Part shown: piece by piece, positions 1 through 6,313 of the stretch | Position numbering within the stretch: position 1 is the stretch's first letter | Layout: the number at the start of each line of letters is the position of its first letter | Source: an uncultured Prevotellaceae bacterium | Lineage (GTDB): Bacteria > Bacteroidota > Bacteroidia > Bacteroidales > Muribaculaceae | Reading direction: 5' to 3' | DNA length: 12,574 bases | Assembly: GCA_937892085.1 (NCBI GenBank) | Contig: CALAVD010000001.1 | Coordinates: 1 to 12,574 of the forward strand | Program-made: the position numbers and the translations under genes | The notes under the pieces: model-generated | What the model saw: only the letters and a program-made list of their open reading frames with translations | The model's database searches: none | Told to the model about the DNA's origin: nothing

Positions 1-425
1 TCGAGTTCATTATTAAAAAAAGAATTAACCTGTTGACTTGTTCCAGCAAAGTCATTTACTTTATACTGGTTATTGTTAAGTACTGCTTTCTCAATATACC
101 CATGAACGAAAGAATCCAACAGGAACATGAGATTGCGAACCTTCTTATAATAAATGTCCAATTTAATTGTTACTGCAAGATATCCAGGTCGTGGTTCATC
201 GCATGTGTTGATACCTTTTCCAATAAAATATGTATAATAGTAGGCAGGGGCACTCCCTTGTGGGATTGCTTCAATTCTTAATTCATTGAAACCTTTATTA
301 CCATTAGCATGTTCTTGTCTAAATATCTTTTCGTAAAAATTCTGAAAGAAAAAATCCTCCTCACTTTGATTTCCTATAAAACCAAAGCCTTTTGGTAGTC
401 CGTGGAAATAATAATTTATATTCAT
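1..425 (-). CDS. Unknown third protein of GTPase operon (partial, C-terminus outside window)
   Basis: Reading the minus strand from the ATG at 425-423 gives 141 codons with no stop up to the window edge, so the gene is cut by the window and its 3' end is missing. The start is supported by position: only 2 bp separate it from the stop of the GTPase-like gene, which implies translational coupling in one operon. The protein begins MNINYYFHGLPKGFGF and has no signal peptide or membrane segment in the visible part, so it is probably cytoplasmic. It is rich in aromatic residues; a stretch near residues 80-105 (YYYTYFIGKG, then PRPGYLAVTIKLD) looks like alternating beta strands. I do not recognise a named family with certainty. 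By position and general pattern it could be the GTPase-associated adaptor (GAP1-like) of conflict cassettes, but that is inference. Confidence 0.8.
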   Translation of the reverse strand, partial: MNINYYFHGLPKGFGFIGNQSEEDFFFQNFYEKIFRQEHANGNKGFNELRIEAIPQGSAPAYYYTYFIGKGINTCDEPRPGYLAVTIKLDIYYKKVRNLMFLLDSFVHGYIEKAVLNNNQYKVNDFAGTSQQVNSFFNNEL

Positions 426-427
426 AA

Positions 428-1381
428 TTAAAGACTTTTTCTAATTATATTCCATAATCTTGCAGGGTATGCCTCTGGACCTTCAGAATAAAGAATTACT
501 TTGTTCTGATTTGAATCCGTGCTTTCAGTGAATTTGCCAGTTTGGAATGGAACAAAACAGCAATTATATGGTCTAAAAAATCTCAAAATAGGAATGTCAT
601 TCTTAAACTGGTCAAAGATGTGTGGATACTTATCGGAAACATGTTTAATTGCTGATTTTTCATCAACAACACCTGGGGCCTTGATTAGATATTTTAATTT
701 GTCTATTTTGTTGAACACAAACACCATCTTGTCAGAAGGTTTCATCTCGGGCTTAAGATCTGCAATGCGAGTGACGTAGTTACCTCGATGCGTGGCATTT
801 TCCCAGTTTGGCTCCACAAAAGCGCACCATACTTTTCTGTTTGGAGCATCAATTATTTTAGCAAGATAGTGTGGATATTGCTTATTAGGGTTTTGAGGAT
901 CAAAATAATATTCACCGGGAGCCTCCAATATTTTGCACAACACTTTACCGCCGTAAATTACATCAACAAGCATATATCCACTTGTTCCTGGTGCTGCAAT
1001 TGGATCATTGACTGTTTGGTTGAAACGTGAACAATCATTACGATACTCTTGATCATATGATGGACGGAAAGCGCCATCAGGAATGACAGTCATTCCTTTT
1101 GAGCGTAAGAATTTTGTAAGCCTTATAAGTGTCATTGTCTTTCCACAAGAGGTTGGACCAAATAGGACGATCAAAGGAGCTGCCTTATCGTTTATCTCAA
1201 CCTCTCCATTAAGCATATATGGATGTTCAAGATTGTTCGGTGTTATTTCTATCGGCTCATGAGCAGTTTCTATCAGTTCCTGAGCAATTTCTATGGTATC
1301 ATGAGTTGTATCAGCAGCAGGAACAACAACTTGCTCTTGTCTGTTCCCCCCATTTGGATTACTATTAACTGTAATTGGCAT
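428..1381 (-). CDS. P-loop GTPase-like protein (TRAFAC-type, conflict-system candidate)
   Basis: A 317-residue soluble protein, probably a GTP-binding switch. Visible motifs are a Walker A/G1 loop GPTSCGKT (residues 75-82) after a hydrophobic strand, EAPGEYYF at 153-160 in the place of the DxxG switch II motif (Asp replaced by Glu), and NKID at 224-227, the G4 guanine-specificity motif, after the strand MVFVFN. This order fits a TRAFAC-class GTPase rather than an AAA or ABC ATPase. The first 65 residues look disordered and carry three degenerate 7-residue repeats (residues 26-46). No signal peptide or membrane helix is seen, so it is cytoplasmic and could be recruited to the membrane by the upstream gene's product. 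It lies 19 bp after that gene and 2 bp before the next, in one operon. GTPase activity is inferred from the motifs; the biological role is unknown. Confidence 0.85.
   Translation of the reverse strand: MPITVNSNPNGGNRQEQVVVPAADTTHDTIEIAQELIETAHEPIEITPNNLEHPYMLNGEVEINDKAAPLIVLFGPTSCGKTMTLIRLTKFLRSKGMTVIPDGAFRPSYDQEYRNDCSRFNQTVNDPIAAPGTSGYMLVDVIYGGKVLCKILEAPGEYYFDPQNPNKQYPHYLAKIIDAPNRKVWCAFVEPNWENATHRGNYVTRIADLKPEMKPSDKMVFVFNKIDKLKYLIKAPGVVDEKSAIKHVSDKYPHIFDQFKNDIPILRFFRPYNCCFVPFQTGKFTESTDSNQNKVILYSEGPEAYPARLWNIIRKSL
1247..1309 (-). repeat. Three 21-bp imperfect tandem repeats inside the GTPase-like gene
   Basis: Three successive 21-bp units (1247-1267, 1268-1288, 1289-1309) each begin ttctat on the plus strand and contain a tcatgag/cctgag core. 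Because 21 is a multiple of three they stay in frame and encode the heptapeptides THDTIEI, AQELIET and AHEPIEI (residues 26-46) in the disordered N-terminal tail. The units could expand or contract without frameshift. Confidence 0.75.
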
Positions 1382-1400
1382 AATCGTAATATTTTAAAAA

Positions 1401-2468
1401 TTAATCTTTAACTACTAAATAGAAAAATACAAAAGCTGCAATATCCACAAGAAGTGATATTAGAATGCAGAAAATCATAAACATGCTGCCTTTATAAGAA
1501 CCAAACAAAAACTCATACCATAAATCATAGACACTGATAATGTTGCTAATGTTTGAAGTCAGATTCTCAGATGTATATCTTTTCTCATCTTGCTTATTCA
1601 TGAATTCAACATAGGTTCTACATGTCTTGATTAATGAGTAAGAAGGCATCAAGCGTTTGTCATTGAAATCTTTTTTTATTTCATCTGCCTCATTGGCACT
1701 CACTTCACCTCTTTGCCATGCTGTAATCCATGTGTTTATGTTCTTTTCCGAAGCTTTCGCTTGCGCAATATATTGGTCTTTTAACTTATATTGAGCACGG
1801 TAACTACTTTCTATATTCTTCTCAACCTGGGCTAAATGAGAATATATTATTTTGCGATATTGGTTTGATAATATTTGTCGACCTTTGACAGAATTATCAT
1901 TACCTGACAAATCTTCAATTTTCTCTATACCAAGTAAGTCAGCAATAGTCCCCTTAATTCTTCTTGACTCTGGACCAAAACCAGGATTAAGTTCGTTCTG
2001 TATTTCTTGCTCAAGAGCAGTACATTGAGCTTTAACTTTTTGGGAAAGTGTTGTTGTGTCTTTAATAATGCGATTGTCAATAGCTTGCCCTGACTGAATT
2101 TGCTTCAGATAGCCATTTGTGGTCTGTTGTTCTTCTGTCAACACATCTGCAATTTTATTGCGATATAAGAAAGTATGAGTATTTGTCGGCAAACTAGTAA
2201 TAATCCAGAAAAATAAAAGAATCAAGATGCCGCCAATTAGTAAAAGGCTACGATGCTCAATCCATTTATTTTTGTTAAAAGCATTAGCTATCATAGTTGC
2301 TCCTATCGAAGCAACTAAATAAAAACCTATGGCAATTCCATAACACACAAATAGTGGTATTGAAGGCCATGTCAGATTTAGGGATTCAGCTGTTGCCCAA
2401 CAACTAATGCTGGCAAACACTATGTATAAAACTCCCCAAAGAATTTTCAAATAATTAGTTTTTCCCAT
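1401..2468 (-). CDS. Four-helix membrane protein with large helical, probably periplasmic region
   Basis: A 355-residue protein, first gene of the three-gene operon. Hydrophobic segments lie at about residues 7-26, 36-62 and 74-94, with a fourth at about 327-352. The basic loop NKNKWIEHR (65-73) between helices 2 and 3 is expected to be cytoplasmic, which would place the region from about 95 to 326 outside the inner membrane, with the C-terminal KD inside. That region is rich in Gln, Glu, Lys and Ser and looks mainly alpha-helical, with coiled-coil-like stretches around 141-160 and 200-245. I recognise no enzyme motif. In context it may be the membrane sensor or effector (pore) partner of the GTPase-like protein encoded 19 bp downstream. 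The start codon is preceded by an AT-rich stretch without a Shine-Dalgarno site, normal for Bacteroidetes. No family name can be given. Confidence 0.85.
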   Translation of the reverse strand: MGKTNYLKILWGVLYIVFASISCWATAESLNLTWPSIPLFVCYGIAIGFYLVASIGATMIANAFNKNKWIEHRSLLLIGGILILLFFWIITSLPTNTHTFLYRNKIADVLTEEQQTTNGYLKQIQSGQAIDNRIIKDTTTLSQKVKAQCTALEQEIQNELNPGFGPESRRIKGTIADLLGIEKIEDLSGNDNSVKGRQILSNQYRKIIYSHLAQVEKNIESSYRAQYKLKDQYIAQAKASEKNINTWITAWQRGEVSANEADEIKKDFNDKRLMPSYSLIKTCRTYVEFMNKQDEKRYTSENLTSNISNIISVYDLWYEFLFGSYKGSMFMIFCILISLLVDIAAFVFFYLVVKD

Positions 2469-2537
2469 TATAATATTTTATCATCTTCAGCTCCACAAGA
2501 CAACGGTTTATGTTAGATATTCTATCAGAAGACACAC

Positions 2538-2577
2538 AAAAACAAAACGTGGAGCCAAGTCTGTTGCTCGGTTCCAC
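2538..2577 (-). terminator. Intrinsic terminator or attenuator before the membrane protein/GTPase operon
   Basis: On the minus strand 2577-2549 folds as GUGGAACCGAG, a 7-nt loop and CUUGGCUCCAC: 10 pairs (one G-U) and one A-C mismatch. It is followed directly by GUUUUGUUUUUG (2548-2537). The shape fits an intrinsic terminator only on this strand. Its 5' arm overlaps one arm (2563-2575) of the strong stem with 2610-2621, so the two are mutually exclusive, as in an attenuator. Confidence 0.55.
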
Positions 2578-2892
2578 CGTATAAAGGCTCTAGCATTGCC
2601 CAGTTTGTCGGAACGAGCAACGCTGAAAGCCCCACGTCGATGATATAATATAACTCGAAACATTTCGAGCAATAAAAATCACCCAAAGGGGCGTTCCCGT
2701 TGCTTTGCCTTTGACAAGCAGTTGTTGAACTTGCGAGATTCTCGAACCGTCAAAACCAAAGCGTTACAGAACGCCTGTTATTATATGTCTTTCCCACCCT
2801 CTGCCTCCGCACGCCCTACGAATGGCGGCGGCGCTTCGACGTGGGAACGTTTTGTAGAGTACATAAACGGTGACCGTCAATGCGCTCTACAA
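2549..2892 (-). ncRNA. Candidate structured RNA or attenuated leader upstream of the membrane protein/GTPase operon
   Basis: No credible gene lies between 2469 and 3107, but this stretch is packed with inverted repeats. They are: 2852-2859 with 2885-2892 (8 bp); 2631-2640 with 2836-2845 (10 bp, perfect, a long-range closing stem); 2710-2715 with 2749-2754 (6 bp); 2761-2765 with 2770-2774 (5 bp, 4-nt loop); 2654-2659 with 2664-2669 (6 bp, 4-nt loop); 2563-2575 with 2610-2621 (12 bp with one bulge); and the terminator hairpin 2549-2577. A promoter box lies just before 2892 on the minus strand and a U-rich tract follows 2549, so strand and ends agree. The region is also more GC-rich than the operon it precedes. 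It is either a free RNA of about 350 nt or a leader of the operon; I do not recognise it as a named RNA family. Confidence 0.5.
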
Positions 2893-2895
2893 GTG

Positions 2896-2903
2896 CAAAG
2901 GTA
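2896..2903 (-). promoter_or_regulatory. Bacteroidetes -7 promoter box (TACCTTTG) for the RNA/operon
   Basis: On the minus strand the bases 2903-2896 read TACCTTTG, matching the Bacteroidetes -7 consensus TAnnTTTG. The predicted start near 2890 would put the first hairpin at the 5' end of the transcript. The -33 region (about 2924-2928) is a poor match, which lowers confidence. No other TAnnTTTG box lies between here and the operon start at 2468. Confidence 0.5.
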
Positions 2904-2992
2904 CAAAAAATTTTTTTATTTATATCAGTTCTAATATAAAATAATCGAAAAAAAAACTCATTTTATATTAGTTTGCATATAATCTGGATAAA

Positions 2993-3030
2993 GAATGTCC
3001 TCAAAAGGAGTTCCTTTAGAGGACATTTTT
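2993..3030. terminator. Hairpin terminator downstream of fbp, possibly bidirectional
   Basis: ATGTCCTC (2995-3002) pairs perfectly with GAGGACAT (3019-3026), with five further inner pairs and an AGTT loop. The better T-run (TTTTTGTTT) is on the plus strand; on the minus strand, the strand of fbp, the stem is followed by the weaker ATTCTTTAT. It lies about 80 bp past the fbp stop and probably ends that transcript, insulating the structured RNA locus. Confidence 0.6.
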
Positions 3031-3107
3031 GTTTGATTATGAGAAACTGCCAAAACGAGTGGCGGCGATTACACTTGCCTCGTTAGCTTGTCAGCTCGTT
3101 AGTTAGC

Positions 3108-5114
3108 TTACTTCTTGAGCGTGATGGGCTGGCGGGAGCGCTCGCTGATGTCGCCGTTGCGGTAGGCTTCGAGCAGGAGCTTGAGGTCGTTGATTTGGTC
3201 CTCAAGTTCCTCGCCTATGTCGGTGTCTTTTACCATCATGCGGTGGTTGGTGAGCTCCACCATCTCGTAGGTTGACTTGATGTCCTGGCCTTCTTCCACA
3301 GCGCGAGTGATAGAAGTGAAGGGCTCGTGCTGCACAAGCTGGAAACCGCGGCTGTGGTAAACGAGGGTGTAGCCGGCGATGCCAGTCTCGGGCTGATAGG
3401 CCTTAGAGAATCCACCGTCAATCACCATGAGTTTGCCGCCTGCTTTCACGGGGTTCTCGCCCTTTATGGTCTTCACCGGCACATGGCCGTTGATGATGTG
3501 GCGGAACTGTCCTTTCACCTCAAACTCGTCGAGGATTGAGTCCACCACGTTGGGGTCGTCGCGCAGGGTGTAATAATGGCCTTTCACCTCCTTGTGGGTA
3601 GCTTTGTCGGCGATAAAGTAGCGCTCAAATGTCGCCATCTTGTCTTTGTCGAAGGCGGGAGAGTCCTTGCCGCACCACAAGTACCACACATAGTCGCCAG
3701 CAAACTCCTCGTTCTCCTTGCTGTCGCAGCCGAAGTAGGCGTCACGAATCAATGCGCCCACCTTCTTGAGCAGTGCACGACCGTGGTATTTCTCGCCCTG
3801 GATGGTGACGTCCTTGAGGGAGCCATCCTCGTTGAGAGGTATAGAGGCATGATATAGGAGGTTGCCGTTGATCACCTTATATACACAGCCGTAGCGGAAG
3901 AGGCAGCGCATGTGGGTGCGCAGCCTGCCACTGCCTGTGAAGGAGTTGTGCAGCTTCTCCACTATCTCCTCCTCCTCGGGAGTGAGGCGGTAGGGGTCTT
4001 TGGGGTCAACGGTTGGGAAGTTGGTGTCGGTCATCTCATAGTCCACGCCATCGATGGTGATGACCTTGCGCTCGTGGTCTATCTTGTCGAGAAGCAGACG
4101 GTCCTGCATCTCAAACTCCGGGCGGCGGTTGATGATTTGCGCCTCGAGCTTGAACTGGATGATGCTGATAGCCTTGTGCATCTTGGCGATGAGCGGCGCG
4201 AGCTTGTTGTTCTTGGCATCGCCCTTGGGGATAAACTTCTCGCAGGGGTCGTCGCCATAGGCGTCCATGGCGAACGTTGCCAGCGGCAGCATGTTGATGC
4301 CGTAGCCGTCCTCGAGCACTGCTTGGTTGCCGTAGCGCATGGCGATGCGTATCACGTTGGCGATGCAGCTGTCGTTGCCACTGGCGGCTCCCATCCACAG
4401 TATGTCGTGGTTGCCCCACTGGATGTCGAAGTTGTGGTAGTTGCAGAGCACGTCCATAATCTTGTCGGGGCTGGGGCCGCGGTCAAACACGTCTCCGAGG
4501 ATGTGCAGCTTGTCGATGGTGAGCTGCTGTATTAGGTAGCAGATGGTGATGATGAAATTGTCGGCACGCCCGGTGCTGATGATGGTCTGCACCACCACAT
4601 CGACGTAGGCCTGCTTGTTGCGGTCGGCGGCATTCTCATGAAGCAGCTCCTGGATGATATAGGAGAAACTGCTGGGAAGAGCCTTGTTGACCTTTGAGCG
4701 CGTATATTTCGACGACACGTTGCGGCACACGCGCACCAATCGATTGATAGTAATGAAATACCAGTCTTCGAGGTCGCTGCGATCCTCTACACTGTTCTTC
4801 ACTAACTCCAGCTTGCGCTCAGGATAGTAGATGAGGGTGCACAAGTCTTTCTTGTCGCGGTTGCTCAGGGTGTCGTTAAAAATCTCGCCCACCTTGCGCT
4901 TGATGGTGCCCGAGGCGTTGCGCAGCACATGCTGGAACGCCTTGTACTCTCCGTGCAGGTCGGCAAGGAAGTGCTCTGTGCCTTTGGGCAAGTTCAGGAT
5001 TGCCGAGAGGTTAATGATTTCGGTACTCGCCGTTGCCACATCGGGGAAATTGTGCGACAGCAGTCGCAAGAATCTCAATTCGGCTTCTCGCTGCTCTTTC
5101 TTTGTCATTGCCAT
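3108..5114 (-). CDS. fbp: Fructose-1,6-bisphosphatase class III
   Basis: Hydrolyses fructose 1,6-bisphosphate to fructose 6-phosphate and phosphate (EC 3.1.3.11), the committed step of gluconeogenesis, in the cytoplasm. The 668-residue length matches class III enzymes of Firmicutes and Bacteroidetes (the Bacillus subtilis enzyme is about 670). The calcineurin-like metallophosphatase motifs are present: DLHGE (residues 52-56), GDVFDRG (207-213), GNHD (234-237) and the later NGHVPVK (542-548), which together bind the catalytic metals; a glycine-rich VIDGGFSKAYQ follows. Family members are generally manganese-dependent and allosterically controlled. The ATG at 5114 is used because it sits just after the promoter and precedes the conserved N-terminal region; Met3 is an alternative. 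It is transcribed alone, divergently from the propeller gene at 5402, and its GC-rich codon use fits a native housekeeping gene. Confidence 0.97.
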   Translation of the reverse strand: MAMTKKEQREAELRFLRLLSHNFPDVATASTEIINLSAILNLPKGTEHFLADLHGEYKAFQHVLRNASGTIKRKVGEIFNDTLSNRDKKDLCTLIYYPERKLELVKNSVEDRSDLEDWYFITINRLVRVCRNVSSKYTRSKVNKALPSSFSYIIQELLHENAADRNKQAYVDVVVQTIISTGRADNFIITICYLIQQLTIDKLHILGDVFDRGPSPDKIMDVLCNYHNFDIQWGNHDILWMGAASGNDSCIANVIRIAMRYGNQAVLEDGYGINMLPLATFAMDAYGDDPCEKFIPKGDAKNNKLAPLIAKMHKAISIIQFKLEAQIINRRPEFEMQDRLLLDKIDHERKVITIDGVDYEMTDTNFPTVDPKDPYRLTPEEEEIVEKLHNSFTGSGRLRTHMRCLFRYGCVYKVINGNLLYHASIPLNEDGSLKDVTIQGEKYHGRALLKKVGALIRDAYFGCDSKENEEFAGDYVWYLWCGKDSPAFDKDKMATFERYFIADKATHKEVKGHYYTLRDDPNVVDSILDEFEVKGQFRHIINGHVPVKTIKGENPVKAGGKLMVIDGGFSKAYQPETGIAGYTLVYHSRGFQLVQHEPFTSITRAVEEGQDIKSTYEMVELTNHRMMVKDTDIGEELEDQINDLKLLLEAYRNGDISERSRQPITLKK

Positions 5115-5146
5115 AAGATAAATGTTATTATAAGGTAATTAGTTCA

Positions 5147-5176
5147 CAAAAGTACTGCTTTTTCTTTTACTTGCAA
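5147..5176 (-). promoter_or_regulatory. Promoter of fbp (TTGC-N18-TACTTTTG)
   Basis: On the minus strand TACTTTTG (5154-5147) matches the Bacteroidetes -7 box TAnnTTTG, with a TTGC -33 element at 5176-5173 separated by 18 bp. The start would lie near 5140, giving a short leader of about 25 nt before the fbp ATG at 5114. Confidence 0.65.
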
Positions 5177-5280
5177 GCATTTTTCACAAATTTGTTCACT
5201 TTAAATAATAGTCTTCCACTCATATCAAACATTCCATATCACAATAAAACTAAAAAAATTAGCAAAGATTTTGGTTGTTT

Positions 5281-5300
5281 CAATAATTTTCAATAATTTT
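5281..5300. repeat. Two 10-bp direct repeats in the fbp/propeller intergenic region
   Basis: CAATAATTTT occurs twice head to tail (5281-5290, 5291-5300) in the 287-bp AT-rich divergent intergenic region. It could be a regulator site or simple AT-rich slippage. The rest of this region shows the fbp promoter and a weak -7-like box AACTTTTG (5372-5379) before the gene at 5402. Confidence 0.4.
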
Positions 5301-5401
5301 GGAGCAAATACTTGAAAATTGTTACACAAGTCCCTATAAAAAAGTAAATGAGATTATTTAATATATTAATTAACTTTTGTATAACTAAAAACTAAGCATT
5401 T

Positions 5402-6298
5402 ATGAAAAAAGTTTTATTAGCTTTAGCATTATGCGTGTCTTTTAGTGGGATGGCGCAGCTCGTGAATGTGACCTCTATCGACAAGGTCGATATTCCTGAG
5501 AGTGCCGCCAACAAAGTTGCAGCCATCAGTCCCCAGGGAGATTACATCCTTGTGACCACCGACTACAACTACGGTCTCACTAAATATGACTTGAGCACTG
5601 GCGCGACCCAGGTGATTTCACAGTCGCAAGGTGCTGGTTTTAATGCGCAGATTTCGGCTGATGGGCAATCGGTTGTCTATCGTGAGAAATCTACCAAGAA
5701 CAACTTGCAGATGACGGCTGTCAAGAGCAAGAATCTTGCTACAGGCGCCGAGCAACAGCTCGTGAAGCCCTCGCGCAACGTTCAAGGCATGGCTATCGAT
5801 GGCAACACCGCTGTGGCTGTGAACAATGGCAAGGTTGCCAAGAAGGCTATCGCCGAGGGCAAGGCACAGGTTAACGCTCCCGTGCTCTCTACCAAGAACT
5901 TCTTGATGTACATCACCAAGGGTGGCAAGACCACCGAGCTCGCTCCTTTAGGCAAGAGCTACCGCTACATTTGGGCTTCTCTGTCGCCCGACGCCAGCAA
6001 GGTGCTCTTCTGCTGCAGCGGCAAGGGTGCCTACGTGTGCAACCTCGACGGCAGCGGCCTCGTGAGCCTGGGCAACTACCGCGCTCCCAAATGGATGGGC
6101 AACGACATGGTAGTGGCTATGGACTGCCGCGACAACGGCGAGGTGTTCACCTCCAGCGAGATTTTAGTTCTTGACCTCAACGGCACTAAGCAGGTGCTCA
6201 CCGGCGACGACGTGGTTGCCATGTACCCGCTGCCCGCCGACGGCAAGATTGCGTTCTCCACCCCCACAGGTGAGGCTTATATTATTAACCTTAAATAA
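5402..6298 (+). CDS. Secreted PD40/WD40-like beta-propeller protein
   Basis: A 298-residue protein with a clear signal peptide, MKKVLLALALCVSFSGMA, likely cut before Gln19; there is no lipobox, so it is probably soluble in the periplasm or exported. The mature part shows blade-like repeats of the TolB/PD40 kind: AAISPQGDYILVTT (residues 40-53), AQISADGQSVVYR (82-94), ASLSPDASKVLFCC (192-205) and a final PLPADGKIAF (277-286), each followed by a short strand such as YVCNLDGSG. It looks like a single propeller with fewer recognisable blades in the middle. No catalytic motif is seen. The gene is followed after 15 bp by the amidase-dockerin gene and is presumably co-transcribed with it, so it may bind the same cell-wall or glycan substrate or the partner protein. 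No strong promoter was found, only AACTTTTG at 5372-5379 without a -33 box. Confidence 0.85.
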   Translation: MKKVLLALALCVSFSGMAQLVNVTSIDKVDIPESAANKVAAISPQGDYILVTTDYNYGLTKYDLSTGATQVISQSQGAGFNAQISADGQSVVYREKSTKNNLQMTAVKSKNLATGAEQQLVKPSRNVQGMAIDGNTAVAVNNGKVAKKAIAEGKAQVNAPVLSTKNFLMYITKGGKTTELAPLGKSYRYIWASLSPDASKVLFCCSGKGAYVCNLDGSGLVSLGNYRAPKWMGNDMVVAMDCRDNGEVFTSSEILVLDLNGTKQVLTGDDVVAMYPLPADGKIAFSTPTGEAYIINLK

Positions 6299-6299
6299 T

Positions 6300-6304
6300 G
6301 GAGG
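6300..6304 (+). promoter_or_regulatory. Shine-Dalgarno-like GGAGG before the amidase-dockerin gene
   Basis: GGAGG starts 1 base after the stop of the propeller gene and lies 9 nt before the ATG at 6314. Strong SD sites are unusual in Bacteroidetes; here it supports this start and internal re-initiation in a two-gene operon. It could be chance. Confidence 0.4.
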
Positions 6305-6313
6305 AACTGAATT

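Noticed and set aside
33..281. 82-residue plus-strand open frame at the left edge
   Set aside because: It is antisense to the open minus-strand frame of the third operon gene, which has better context (2-bp spacing from the preceding stop).
2730..2760. T-arm-like TTCGA stretch considered as part of a tRNA or tmRNA
   Set aside because: The flanking bases do not form the 5-bp T stem and no acceptor stem, anticodon arm or CCA end can be placed around it.
2722..2934. 70-residue plus-strand open frame in the structured region
   Set aside because: It lies over the inverted repeats and the minus-strand promoter box, has no promoter or start context, and its composition looks like translated non-coding sequence.
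3912..4535. Plus-strand open frame (207 residues) antisense to fbp
   Set aside because: It lies opposite conserved FBPase motifs and has a shadow-like Val/Leu/Ala-rich composition.
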